From Clostridia bacterium (lineage in GTDB: Bacteria > Bacillota > Clostridia > TANB77 > CAG-508), in NCBI GenBank assembly GCA_022796855.1, contig JAAWJM010000022.1, forward strand, positions 1 through 35,300: a DNA stretch of 35,300 nt. Reading direction: 5' to 3'. Under the pieces are notes generated by a model. It did not search any database and was not told where the DNA came from. It saw nothing but the letters and a program-made list of their open reading frames with translations. Of the stretch, positions 9,140 through 17,255 are shown one piece after another. Numbering within the stretch: position 1 is the first letter of the stretch; every line of letters starts with the position of its first letter. A program made the translations under genes and the position numbers.

Positions 9140-10069
9140 ATGTTAGGAGATAAAATTAAATTATATAGAGAAAACAAAAAGATGACTCAAAATGATCTTG
9201 CTGATATTTTAGAGGTTAGTGCTGGTACGATTTCAAAATATGAATCAGGTGCTTTAGAGCCTAGTATTGAATCAATAAAAAAATTAGCGGAATTGTTTGG
9301 AATATCGATTGATGAATTATTAAAAGATGAAGAAAAATTTGATATTTCAAAAATAAATGTATTAGATATATTAAGAGAACAAAAAGAAATGAAATTAAAA
9401 GGAAATTTATATCATCGAACTCAGGTTTCGTTTGCATATAATACAAATCACATTGAAGGAAGTACTTTAACAGAAGATCAAACAAGATATATATTTGAAA
9501 CAAATACTATTTTATTTGAGGTTGATACAATTGCAAAAGTAGATGACATATTAGAAACAGCTAATCACTTTAAATTAGTTGATTATATGTTAGATGTAGC
9601 AGATAGAAAACTAACAGAAAAGATGATAAAAGAATTTCATAAGATTTTAAAAGATGGTACTTCAAATAGTAGGGTAGAATGGTTTAATGTTGGAGAATAT
9701 AAACAAAGAGCTAATACAATAGGAAGTGGTATTAAGACAACATCACCAAACAATGTTGAAAAAGAAATGTCAAAATTAATGGATTGGTATAATTCACTTA
9801 AAAAAGTTACTATAAAAGAAATAATTGAATTTCATTATAGATTCGAGAGTATACATCCATTTCAAGATGGTAATGGTAGAATAGGAAGAATTATAATGTT
9901 TAAGGAATGTTTAAAAAACAATATTGTTCCATTTATTATACAAAATGCAGATAAATTATTTTATTATAGAGGTTTGAAAGAATACAAAAGTGAAAAGGGA
10001 TATTTGATTGATACGTGTTTAAATGCACAAGATCAGTATATTAAAATAATTGAGTACTATTTAAAATAA
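9140..10069 (+). CDS. XRE-type HTH fused to a Fic domain, 309 aa
   Basis: The first 65 residues are a canonical Cro/C1-type helix-turn-helix (LYRENKKMTQNDLADIL...SAGTISKYESG). The rest is a Fic domain with an intact active site, HPFQDGNGRIGR at 239-250, so it should transfer AMP or a related nucleotide group to a target protein. TNHIEG at 102-107 fits the inhibitory motif (S/T)xxxE(G/N) on the helix before the Fic core, with E106 expected to block the nucleotide site. The layout suggests a self-regulated protein that binds its own promoter. It has its own extended -10 promoter. The next gene starts 18 bases after its stop, so it may lead the following two genes as a unit. Confidence 0.88.
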   Translation: MLGDKIKLYRENKKMTQNDLADILEVSAGTISKYESGALEPSIESIKKLAELFGISIDELLKDEEKFDISKINVLDILREQKEMKLKGNLYHRTQVSFAYNTNHIEGSTLTEDQTRYIFETNTILFEVDTIAKVDDILETANHFKLVDYMLDVADRKLTEKMIKEFHKILKDGTSNSRVEWFNVGEYKQRANTIGSGIKTTSPNNVEKEMSKLMDWYNSLKKVTIKEIIEFHYRFESIHPFQDGNGRIGRIIMFKECLKNNIVPFIIQNADKLFYYRGLKEYKSEKGYLIDTCLNAQDQYIKIIEYYLK

Positions 10070-10087
10070 TAAAAGAAGGAAGCAAGT

Positions 10088-11119
10088 ATGGATTTAGATA
10101 AAATTTTATTAGAAGAAGATATTACTTATGAAAAGATTAAAGAATTTATTGATTCGGGAGACGAGGATAATTATTATAAAATATTATCAAGAATTAGTAG
10201 ATTTCCAGAAAATGATGCAAAAATTATATGCAAAGAAATTATAAATAATTCCAAGAATGAAGATATAATAGATAGAGCATGTATGGAGATAATTACGTTT
10301 ATACAATATGATTATGATTATTATAAAGAAATAATAAATATAAATACAATAAAAAATATTGATGGAACATGGAATGATGAAATTAAAGACAAATTATTAG
10401 ATGATTCGGAAAAGGCAATAGTAAGCGTATTTGAAGATTTTTCTAAAGAGCAGCCAGAAAGCATACATTATGATATTAAAATTATAACGAGATTATTAGA
10501 CAAGTATGATGAAAAATATATTAAAAATTTGAAAATAGATAAAAAGAATCTAATTGAAGTATGTAAGAAAATAAATTACATAATGACAACAAATGTAAAA
10601 AATGTTTTAAAATTTTTTTATTGTATAAGCAATGAATATAAATTAAATTTAGGTGAAATCAGCTTGTTTTTAAATGTTTTTTTTGCAAATTATCCAAGTG
10701 TTTGTAAGACATTTATTGAAGAAAATAAAGATTATGATTCAAAAACGATATTTATAAAAGATTTAAAAGTTAAAGTAGAACAACATGATAAAGAAGAAAA
10801 AATAAAGTATGATATGGAAATTTTTAAACCAGATACTAAAAGAATGATTGAGTATAGAAAATTTCAATTTAAACAAAACAAAGAAATTAATAAGCTAGCT
10901 AGTAAAAAATCTATAATAGGAAGTTTATTTAAGTCAAATACAATTTTATATGGAAGAAAATATGGATTAGCTGTTGCAACAAAAGACAGCAAAGAAATAT
11001 CTGTAGGAAGTTTGCATGAATTTAAATATGAATATCCGTATCCAATAGAATACTTAGTAGATCCTGTAGAATATATAGAAAAAATAAATTCATTAAAAAA
11101 TCTAGGAAGAGGTAAATAG
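10088..11119 (+). CDS. Unknown 343-aa helical protein, first gene of a two-gene unit
   Basis: I do not recognise this protein. The N-terminal 230 residues are alpha-helical, with repeating short helices of the kind seen in HEAT/ARM-like scaffolds. The C-terminal part (KFQFKQNKEINKLASKKSI ... YPYPIEYLVDPVEYIEKIN) is basic and then beta-like, with VGSLHEFKYE. There is no signal or membrane segment. A GAAGGA ribosome site precedes the ATG. Only one base separates its stop from the next start, which implies coupled translation and a joint function with the nuclease-like partner. Confidence 0.6.
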   Translation: MDLDKILLEEDITYEKIKEFIDSGDEDNYYKILSRISRFPENDAKIICKEIINNSKNEDIIDRACMEIITFIQYDYDYYKEIININTIKNIDGTWNDEIKDKLLDDSEKAIVSVFEDFSKEQPESIHYDIKIITRLLDKYDEKYIKNLKIDKKNLIEVCKKINYIMTTNVKNVLKFFYCISNEYKLNLGEISLFLNVFFANYPSVCKTFIEENKDYDSKTIFIKDLKVKVEQHDKEEKIKYDMEIFKPDTKRMIEYRKFQFKQNKEINKLASKKSIIGSLFKSNTILYGRKYGLAVATKDSKEISVGSLHEFKYEYPYPIEYLVDPVEYIEKINSLKNLGRGK

Positions 11120-11120
11120 A

Positions 11121-12725
11121 ATGAGATTAATACTGAAAGATTATATCGAAACATTAAAAGAGGAGATAGAATTAGAAACTTTGTTAGAAAATATATTAAT
11201 AATGAATGATTTTAAGGATATTGTACGACCACAAAAAGGAGTAACACAACACGGAGTTGATTTTAGTGCAAAGAAAAATGGAGCAATATATTTATTTGTA
11301 TTAAAACAAAAAGATATAGATAAAAATAACTGGAATGCAGGAAATAATGCTGTTAGGCCAACATTAGATGAAATACAAGATGTTTATATACAAGATAGAA
11401 TAAAAGATTCTAATAGTAAAATAAATATTGTAGTTTGTACAAATGGGATTATAAAACAAAATGTTCAAGCAGATTGGAATGGTTATATAAATAGAAATTC
11501 TACGGACAATACAAAGTATTTATTCTGGGGAATAGATGAACTTACATCTATGACAGAACAAGTTTTGCTAAATGAATATTTATTTGAAGATGACATAAAA
11601 AGCGATTTACGAAGAAGTTTGTATTTTTACGAAGAAGATGTTAATTTTGTATATTACAAAAAATTATTAGAAAAATTAATATTAAAGATTAACATATCGG
11701 ATAGAAGAAAAAAGATATATAAAAAATATTTAATAGTGTATTTGCTAATTAATAAAATGTGCATTGCATATGCATCAGAGAAAAACGTTAAGTTAGCAGA
11801 AAAAATGTCTGAAAAAGCATTAATTGTTTTCTGGAATTTTATAATAAAAAATAATTTATATGAAAAAATTGAAGAAATTGATACATTAATTATGCTATAT
11901 AAACAATATGAAGATTGTTGTGAAAACTATTTAGAAGAAATAAAAAAGGTATATAATTATAGCCCAAGTTTTCCAATTTATAGTCCATTAGAATATAGAA
12001 TTACAATTTATGAAGTGATAGGATTTATTTCATCATATACATATTATTTATATTATTATTATGGCAATATAAATCAAGTTATAGAAAATGTTAATATATT
12101 AATAACAATTATTAATAATAATGCTGGTTTTTTCTATCCTGTATTTGATTTAAATTCTATAGAGATAAACACATTAATTTTTTTATTAAAAGAGATTGGA
12201 AATAAACAGGCAGAAGTTTTAGTAAATGTTCTGACAAATAAAATGATATATAGAATGAATATGTCAAAATATTATCCTGTTGAATATGAAAATTATGACA
12301 AAGCATTACAAATTGAATTTAATGAAGAAGTAGATGAATTTAATGCAAGTGTATTGATTACAAATTTATTAGAATGGATGTATGTTTTTAAAAATCAAAA
12401 AGGTATAGATGATGTTGTAGAATATCTGAAGAAAAAATTCCCTAATTTAACTCTTAATACACTTCAAATAGATTTAAAATCTGAAAATTACTATCTTGAA
12501 GGAAATATATATGATTCAATAATATCATATGTATTGGATTATGGGGAGAAAATAATGGACGTAAATACTGCAATAAAAAAAATACATGATAATAATAAAA
12601 TAGATGAATATAATTTTTATAAATATGGTTCACTCCCAATATTATTTATTACAGCAAGAAATTATAGAATACCGTTACCTTCAAATATTATCTATAAGTT
12701 TTTAGAAGAAAGTAATAAAGAATAA
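11121..12725 (+). CDS. 534-aa protein with a restriction-endonuclease-like N-terminus
   Basis: The first 110 residues follow the pattern of a PD-(D/E)XK-type fold: helix with E (LLENIL, 21-26), a strand ending in HGVD (D47), the strand IYLFVLK with K62, then DIDKNNWN and a helix RPTLDEIQD. The acidic or glutamine residue normally two before the lysine is a valine here, so activity may be altered or lost. The remaining 420 residues are helical, with many tyrosines, and resemble a repeat-type sensor domain that I cannot name. Start ATG 11121 follows the previous stop after one base, with AGGAAGAGG at 11104-11112 inside the upstream gene. It is the last gene of the island. A defence function is inference from domain and context. 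Confidence 0.6.
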   Translation: MRLILKDYIETLKEEIELETLLENILIMNDFKDIVRPQKGVTQHGVDFSAKKNGAIYLFVLKQKDIDKNNWNAGNNAVRPTLDEIQDVYIQDRIKDSNSKINIVVCTNGIIKQNVQADWNGYINRNSTDNTKYLFWGIDELTSMTEQVLLNEYLFEDDIKSDLRRSLYFYEEDVNFVYYKKLLEKLILKINISDRRKKIYKKYLIVYLLINKMCIAYASEKNVKLAEKMSEKALIVFWNFIIKNNLYEKIEEIDTLIMLYKQYEDCCENYLEEIKKVYNYSPSFPIYSPLEYRITIYEVIGFISSYTYYLYYYYGNINQVIENVNILITIINNNAGFFYPVFDLNSIEINTLIFLLKEIGNKQAEVLVNVLTNKMIYRMNMSKYYPVEYENYDKALQIEFNEEVDEFNASVLITNLLEWMYVFKNQKGIDDVVEYLKKKFPNLTLNTLQIDLKSENYYLEGNIYDSIISYVLDYGEKIMDVNTAIKKIHDNNKIDEYNFYKYGSLPILFITARNYRIPLPSNIIYKFLEESNKE

Positions 12726-12740
12726 ATAGCTTAAATAAAA

Positions 12741-12790
12741 AGTGTGAAAAATGACGTTTATGCAAAAAGGTCAGATTTCACACTGTTTTA
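12741..12790 (+). terminator. Terminator hairpin at the island end
   Basis: AGTGTGAAA (12741-12749) pairs with TTTCACACT (12777-12785), with an inner TGAC/GTCA pairing, followed by GTTTTATTA. It closes the two-gene unit. Confidence 0.6.
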
Positions 12791-12823
12791 TTACAGATTA
12801 TTGTTAAAGTGCAATTTTAAGAT

Positions 12824-12853
12824 TTTAAAGTGCAAATTTTGCACTTTAAAAAA
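12824..12853. terminator. Bidirectional hairpin between convergent genes
   Basis: An 11-bp stem (12824-12834 with 12840-12850, TTTAAAGTGCA and its complement) has T-rich and A-rich flanks on both sides. It could stop transcripts from the island (+) and from the small minus-strand gene. A partial copy of the left arm (TTAAAGTGCAA) lies just upstream at about 12804-12814. Confidence 0.6.
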
Positions 12854-12870
12854 TGTATATTGAAATACAA

Positions 12871-13164
12871 TTAATCTTCTATGCACCCACCAATTAATTG
12901 AACTCCATCAACAAAACCATTCCTATAATACTTCTCATTCCAATAGCAAATATAATCAAAAAAGTTATCATCAAGCTGTTTCAATTCTTTCTCGACATAC
13001 TTCTTATTCTGTTCAGGAACATTCTTCAAAATTTTCTCCGAAATCTCCTCAAAACAAATAAAATGATTTTTATCTTCTATGCTAGAAAGACTAGCAATAG
13101 TATCCTCTCTAAAATCCAACCAATCTTTCAAAATATCATCATTAACCTCTCTTAAATTACTCAT
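12871..13164 (-). CDS. Small acidic protein, 97 aa; likely relative of the gene at 15586-15888
   Basis: It is a short soluble helical protein. Its C-terminal block YWNEKYYRNGFVDGVQL closely parallels YYDKKFYKQGFEDAVLL in the 101-aa protein encoded at 15586-15888, so the two look like diverged members of one small family common in Clostridia, with unknown function. The ribosome site GGAGGT lies about eight bases upstream of the ATG on the minus strand. It is the only minus-strand gene between 1 and 21 kb and sits at the border between island and core chromosome. Confidence 0.65.
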   Translation of the reverse strand: MSNLREVNDDILKDWLDFREDTIASLSSIEDKNHFICFEEISEKILKNVPEQNKKYVEKELKQLDDNFFDYICYWNEKYYRNGFVDGVQLIGGCIED

Positions 13165-13391
13165 AAAAATCTACCTCCAAAAATTAAAATTTTTCATTTT
13201 CAAAAACCCACCTACAAGAGCCAATTCTTCAAGAACAAACGTACTATACGATTTGGGTAAAAATTGGGTAAAATCCTCTCCAAAAATACCCTAAAAAGAC
13301 ACAAATGTTCTATAAACCAAAACTCTTGTAAATACCTAAATACCAACAAAAACTCTAATTTTCACAAACTTACAAAAACCGTTCAAACCTC

Positions 13392-13413
13392 GCTCATAAC
13401 CCGAAGATCGTAA
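13392..13413 (+). other. Initiator tRNA-Met anticodon-arm match; possible attachment-site remnant
   Basis: GCTCATAACCCGAAGATCG reproduces the anticodon arm (CAT) typical of bacterial initiator tRNA-Met with one change (GATC for GGTC). No full tRNA surrounds it: neither a D arm nor a T arm with acceptor stem can be drawn. It lies between the accessory island and the first core gene, where an element inserted in a tRNA gene would leave an attachment site. The rest of the gene-free stretch 13165-13584 holds no gene I can support. Confidence 0.4.
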
Positions 13414-13526
13414 GAATAATCTCTTAATCGCATAATTAAAGCAATAATAGGAATTTTAAAAGAAATTATTATACATTGACTAGATGAGACTTAGAGCTTT
13501 AATAAAACCAACCAAACGATAAAGCT

Positions 13527-13555
13527 TGTGAAATATGTGCTTTTATGATAATATA
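13527..13555 (+). promoter_or_regulatory. Possible promoter of the nitroreductase stub and trmL
   Basis: TTGTGA near 13527 and TAATAT near 13550 are about 17 bases apart, followed by GGAGG at 13572-13577 before the stub's ATG. Confidence 0.4.
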
Positions 13556-13584
13556 GATAAAACATAAATATTGGAGGAATTTGT

Positions 13585-13656
13585 ATGGAATTATTAGAAT
13601 TAATGAAACAACGATATTCTGTTAGAAATTTTGATACAAAACCAGAAACATTATGA
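13585..13656 (+). pseudogene. Nitroreductase N-terminal stub
   Basis: After a good ribosome site (GGAGGAAT) the frame encodes MELLELMKQRYSVRNFDTKP, the classic start of nitroreductase-family flavoproteins, then stops at residue 24. Nothing of the remaining ~150 residues is present; the next 50 bases lead straight into the trmL ribosome site. This is a deletion, not a frame break: no CGG codon is involved. The trmL promoter may come from this truncated gene. Confidence 0.7.
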
Positions 13657-13711
13657 GCGATATGAAGCATCCAAAACGATATTTTATGAAAAATTTGAAT
13701 AGGAGAAACGT

Positions 13712-14207
13712 ATGAAATTACATGTTGTATTAGTCGAACCAGAAATACCACGGGAATACGGGAAATATTGCAAGAACGTGTGCGGCAACAGGGGCAAAAC
13801 TTCATTTAGTGAGACCACTTGGATTTAGTTTAGAAGATAAGTATGTGAAACGTGCTGGGTTAGATTATTGGGATAAGTTAGAAATAGAAGAGCATGATTC
13901 ATTTGAGAAGTTTTTAGAAAAATATGTGCCAGAGGAACATCATATGTTTTTTGTTACGACAAAGGGAAAACAGGTGTATTCGGATGGTTTATATGAGAAT
14001 TTAGAAGAGGTATTTGTTGTATTTGGAAAAGAAACCAAAGGCTTACCAGAAGATGTTTTAAAAAAATACTTAAACAAAACAATCCGAATTCCTATGAAAC
14101 CACAGTTACGTTCTTTAAACTTATCTAATTCGGCTGCTATTGTTATATATGAAGTGTTAAGACAGTCTAAATTTCAGGGCTTAGAAGAAGTTAGTGCGTA
14201 TTTTTGA
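13712..14207 (+). CDS. trmL: tRNA (cytidine/uridine-34-2'-O)-methyltransferase TrmL, with a +1 shift at CGG codon 14
   Basis: A SPOUT-fold methyltransferase that methylates the wobble ribose of tRNA-Leu. Frame one from ATG 13712 (AGGAGA at 13701-13706) gives MKLHVVLVEPEIP and then meets CGG at 13751-13753. Skipping that C gives GNTGNIARTCAATGAKLHLVRPLGF and the whole remaining protein, including the C-terminal SAM-binding knot (VFGKETKGLP, IPMKPQLRSLNLSNSAAI). The joined product is 164 residues, the normal family length. Without the shift, translation would stop about 25 codons later. I annotate it as one gene rather than a pseudogene because the rest is intact and the same break recurs in other genes. 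Confidence 0.88.
13751..13754 (+). other. CGG +1 frameshift site, trmL
   Basis: In-frame codon 14 is CGG, after CCA. Dropping the C gives GGG, the glycine of the PGNTGNI motif at the SPOUT N-terminus. Confidence 0.75.
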
Positions 14208-14394
14208 AAGAACCAATGAAGGCAGGCAAAGAATTCGCATAAAAGACAACCTATATGTCATATACTATAAAATAGAAATAAAAGAAAAAGGAAGAAAACG
14301 GGAGCAAATGAGAGGAAAAAATATGAAAATTTGGAATAAAAATGAAAAAAATTAACATAAATTAATTAAATCGGAAAAATAAGGTATACATAAT

Positions 14395-14423
14395 TTGAAA
14401 ATGGATACAATATGGTGTATAAT
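14395..14423 (+). promoter_or_regulatory. Promoter of the M23 peptidase gene
   Basis: TTGAAA (14395-14400) and TATAAT (14418-14423) are exactly 17 bases apart, a near-consensus sigma-A promoter. The gap 14208-14475 otherwise holds no supported gene. Confidence 0.75.
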
Positions 14424-14520
14424 GGAACTATACGTGTGTATGACAATATAAAAATAGAAAAAGAAAAGGAGATGAATTCCTATTTTTAGTAAGAAAATAA
14501 AATACTATACAAAAGAAACC

Positions 14521-15450
14521 ATGAGATTTACAACAATATTAGCAGTAGGTGTCTTTATGATAGCCGGAATTACATTACTAAAAATGAAACCAGTTTATCA
14601 AATCTCACTAGATGGAGAAATGATAGGATATGTAAAAAATAGAAATCAATTTGAAGAAATATTAGAAGTCACATATAATGATAATGAAGAATTAAATATC
14701 GCATTTGCTGATTTTGACGTAGAAATGGATTATGAATTTAAACTAATTAATCGAACGACTAGGGTAAACGAAGAAACAGTACTTGCAGCAATCAATGAAA
14801 AAGCAGATATTACGTATTACCAATATGCTGTAATTGCAGGTGGAGTAGAAAAAGAATATTTTTGCTCTGAAGAACAAGCAAATGAATTAGCATCTTCCTT
14901 AAGTGAAAAACTAGCAGATAAGGCAGGGGTAAGTGTAGAACGTATCTATACCAAACAATTAAAAGAAACGTCAAGTGTTGAAATTGCTACCATATCAGAT
15001 ACCATAGCCGCTCAAATTGATAATGAAATAAAAGAAGAAGAAAGAAAAGAAAAATCCACGATTAATGGTGTGCACATTGCTGTTATGCCAGTAAAAGGAA
15101 ATGTAAGTTCTCGTTTTGGTTCAAGAGAATCCATAAGAGATCATGCTCATAAAGGATTAGATATTGCTACCAAACAAGGAACCGATATTAAAGCAGCAGC
15201 AACTGGAACCGTTAGTTTCTCAGGAACCAAAAATGGATATGGAAATCTAATTATTATTGACCATGGAAATGGAATTACTACTTACTATGGACATTGTAGT
15301 AAGTTATATAAAGAAGTAGGTGACGAAGTAGTAGCAGGAGATGTTATAGCAGCAGTAGGAAGTACAGGACGTTCCACAGGACCACATTTACATTTTGAAA
15401 TTAGAAAAAATGGAGAATATGTAAACCCAGCCCAATATTTATTTATATAA
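14521..15450 (+). CDS. Membrane-anchored M23 (LytM-type) peptidase, 309 aa or 324 aa
   Basis: An N-terminal hydrophobic helix (about residues 3-20) anchors the protein. A linker domain of about 160 residues follows, then the zinc metallopeptidase domain with H210 and D214 (HKGLD) and HLH at 289-291. It should cut cell-wall cross-bridges on the outer face of the membrane. Start choice is open: ATG 14521 has no ribosome site, whereas the in-frame codon ATT at 14476 follows AAAAGGAG (14464-14471) and would add IPIFSKKIKYYTKET, a sensible cytoplasmic lead. The ATG at 14472 is out of frame and stops after five codons. A terminator follows the gene. Confidence 0.88.
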   Translation: MRFTTILAVGVFMIAGITLLKMKPVYQISLDGEMIGYVKNRNQFEEILEVTYNDNEELNIAFADFDVEMDYEFKLINRTTRVNEETVLAAINEKADITYYQYAVIAGGVEKEYFCSEEQANELASSLSEKLADKAGVSVERIYTKQLKETSSVEIATISDTIAAQIDNEIKEEERKEKSTINGVHIAVMPVKGNVSSRFGSRESIRDHAHKGLDIATKQGTDIKAAATGTVSFSGTKNGYGNLIIIDHGNGITTYYGHCSKLYKEVGDEVVAGDVIAAVGSTGRSTGPHLHFEIRKNGEYVNPAQYLFI

Positions 15451-15454
15451 ATAG

Positions 15455-15494
15455 AAAAGAAATTTTATTGAAACACAATAGAATTTCTTTTTTT
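15455..15494 (+). terminator. Terminator after the M23 peptidase gene
   Basis: AAAGAAATTTTATTG (15456-15470) pairs with CAATAGAATTTCTTT (15476-15490) with one mismatch, followed by a T-run. Confidence 0.75.
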
Positions 15495-15585
15495 GCTTGT
15501 TAAAATAGAAAAAAATTGTGAAAAGAAATAAATGATATTGAATAAATCAATAAAAATGGTTTCATACTAAATTTAGGTGATGAGT

Positions 15586-15888
15586 ATGAAAAAACAAGAT
15601 AATATGTTAGATCGATTTTTTAATTTAAGACAAGGCGATTTATTAGAGGAGATGAAAGAAGATAGAGAGGCACTAAAAAGTAGCTTAAAGCAATTAAATG
15701 ACAAGAAGCTTCATGAAAGTATGAGTCAATTGCCACAAGAATATGACCAAGTAAAAAAGCAAATTTATGAATACATAGAAGATTTGGCAAACGATTATGA
15801 AATAAAAATGGCATATTATGATAAAAAATTCTATAAACAAGGTTTCGAAGATGCCGTTTTACTACAGTGCAATCTAAAGGAAGAATAG
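15586..15888 (+). CDS. Small charged protein of unknown function, about 101 aa
   Basis: A helical, charged protein with the C-terminal block YYDKKFYKQGFEDAVLL, shared with the minus-strand gene at 12871-13164. The two agree in length and helical layout, so they probably belong to one family of short Clostridia proteins. AGGTGA (15575-15580) sets the start at ATG 15586; in-frame GTG 15577 and ATG 15580 overlap that site. It stands alone between two terminators. Confidence 0.65.
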   Translation: MKKQDNMLDRFFNLRQGDLLEEMKEDREALKSSLKQLNDKKLHESMSQLPQEYDQVKKQIYEYIEDLANDYEIKMAYYDKKFYKQGFEDAVLLQCNLKEE

Positions 15889-15916
15889 ATTATTTTATAA
15901 ACTGTCTTAATAGAAC

Positions 15917-15957
15917 AAAAAAAGCAAATATTTTAGCAAAAAATGTTTGCTTTTTTT
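15917..15957 (+). terminator. Terminator before carAB
   Basis: AAAAAAAGCAAA and TTTGCTTTTTTT flank a 16-base loop, ending in a long T-run. It insulates carAB from the small gene upstream. Confidence 0.75.
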
Positions 15958-16005
15958 GGTAATTATGGTAAGATAAGCAAAAGGAAAAATGAAAGGAGAT
16001 TCTAA

Positions 16006-17073
16006 ATGAAAGGCTATCTTGTTTTGGAAAATGGCAGTATTTATGAAGGTGAAAGAATTGGAGTGGAGAGGGACGTCATTTGTGAAGTTGTTTTTAATAC
16101 TTCGATGACAGGCTATTTAGAAATTTTTACCGATCCATCTTATGCAGGACAAGGCGTTGTGATGACCTATCCATTAATCGGAAATTATGGATTAACCAAA
16201 GAAGATCAAGAATCCAAAAAACCTTGGGTAGAAGCAGTATTTGTGCATGAAATTGCAGAAATGGAAAGCAATTTTAGAAGCAAAATGCACATATTAGATT
16301 TTTTAGTAGAATATGAAATTCCGGGGTTAACAGGAGTCAATACCAGAAAATTAACAAAAGAATTACGAAATGCGGGTACTATGAAAGGAAAATTGGTAAG
16401 TAGCATTTCGCATATAGAAGAAATCATAAAGGAGATAAAAGAATATTCTATTTCTCATCTAGTAGAAAAAGTTAGTTCTAAGGAAAAATACACCTGTGGA
16501 AAGGGTAAAACAAAAATAGCGTTATTTGATTTTGGTGCAAAACAAAATATTATGGAATCTCTATTAAGAAGAGATTGTGAAGTAACGGTATTTCCACAAG
16601 ATAGTTCGTATCAAGAATTCTTAACTGGTGAATATGAAGGGATTGTTCTTTCTAATGGACCAGGAAATCCAGAAGATTGCAAAACAGCAATTGAAAATAT
16701 TAGAAAATTATATGAACAAGCACAGGTGCCTATTTTAGGAATTTGTTTAGGACATCAATTAATGGGACTAGCAACTGGTGCAAAAACCTATAAGCTAAAA
16801 TATGGACACCGTGGACCAAACCATCCAGTAAAAGATTTGGTAAGTAAGAGAGTATGTATTACCTCCCAAAACCATGGTTATGCAATTGAGGATGCAAGCA
16901 TCAATCCAAAAATTGCCGAAATTTCACATGTCAATATAAATGATGGAACAGTAGAAGGGTTACGCTATATTGGGCATGATATTGTAACCGTACAATACCA
17001 CCCAGAAGCATGCCCAGGACCAGAAGATTCTAGTTATTTGTTTGACGAATTTTTAGAAAGAGTAAGAGGATAA
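16006..17073 (+). CDS. carA: Carbamoyl-phosphate synthase small subunit (glutaminase)
   Basis: It releases ammonia from glutamine for the large subunit in pyrimidine and arginine synthesis. The N-terminal domain shows NTSMTGYLEIFTDPSYAGQ. The class-I glutaminase triad is visible as C247 (GICLGHQ), H332 and E334 (QYHPEA). The length, 355 aa, is normal. AAAGGAGA precedes the ATG by about eight bases. The stop codon TAA forms the first bases of a 142-bp inverted-repeat element that separates it from carB. I see no PyrR-type attenuator in the leader. Confidence 0.96.
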   Translation: MKGYLVLENGSIYEGERIGVERDVICEVVFNTSMTGYLEIFTDPSYAGQGVVMTYPLIGNYGLTKEDQESKKPWVEAVFVHEIAEMESNFRSKMHILDFLVEYEIPGLTGVNTRKLTKELRNAGTMKGKLVSSISHIEEIIKEIKEYSISHLVEKVSSKEKYTCGKGKTKIALFDFGAKQNIMESLLRRDCEVTVFPQDSSYQEFLTGEYEGIVLSNGPGNPEDCKTAIENIRKLYEQAQVPILGICLGHQLMGLATGAKTYKLKYGHRGPNHPVKDLVSKRVCITSQNHGYAIEDASINPKIAEISHVNINDGTVEGLRYIGHDIVTVQYHPEACPGPEDSSYLFDEFLERVRG

Positions 17074-17212
17074 GAACCCCCAGTCGTTCTTCGAACGACA
17101 GCCCCCTTAGGTAAAGGGGCCTTATATATGCTATTTCTTCGAAGTGCAACCCTAGCAAAGCCTCCTTTATTTAAGGGAGGTGGCAAGGCGAAGCCTTGAC
17201 GGAGGGTTCTTA
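17071..17212. repeat. MITE-like inverted-repeat element between carA and carB
   Basis: The ends TAAGAACCC (17071-17079) and GGGTTCTTA (17204-17212) are exact inverted repeats. Inside are strong hairpins (e.g. GTCGTTC/GAACGAC, CCCCTTA..TAAAGGGG, CTCCTTTA..TAAGGGAG, CAAGGCG/AAGCCTTG). The right half is a diverged inverted copy of the left half, so the unit is built head to head. A half copy lies at 33753-33806. There is no coding capacity. It supplies the carA stop codon, and carB follows on its own ribosome site. It may act as an intercistronic terminator or mRNA stabiliser. Confidence 0.75.
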
Positions 17213-17255
17213 TATATTTGAACATAGAACAAATTTTAAATTTAAGGAGGAAACC

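Noticed and set aside
13079-13294. Plus-strand ORF near the scar, possibly the tail of an integrase.
   Set aside because: Most of it mirrors the minus-strand 97-aa gene and the remaining tail (LGKNWVKSSPKIP) is too short to assign.
13585-13656. A tenth CGG shift in the nitroreductase stub.
   Set aside because: There is no CGG in the stub and no later nitroreductase sequence in any frame, so this is a deletion.
14194-14355. Open frame of 53 codons after trmL containing an in-frame CGG that would have to be read as arginine.
   Set aside because: It overlaps the trmL end, begins with GTG without a ribosome site, matches no family and is rich in codons unusual for this genome. If it were real it would be the one exception to the CGG rule.
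17034-17225. Minus-strand ORF over the carA-carB gap.
   Set aside because: It is the translation of the inverted-repeat element and not a gene.
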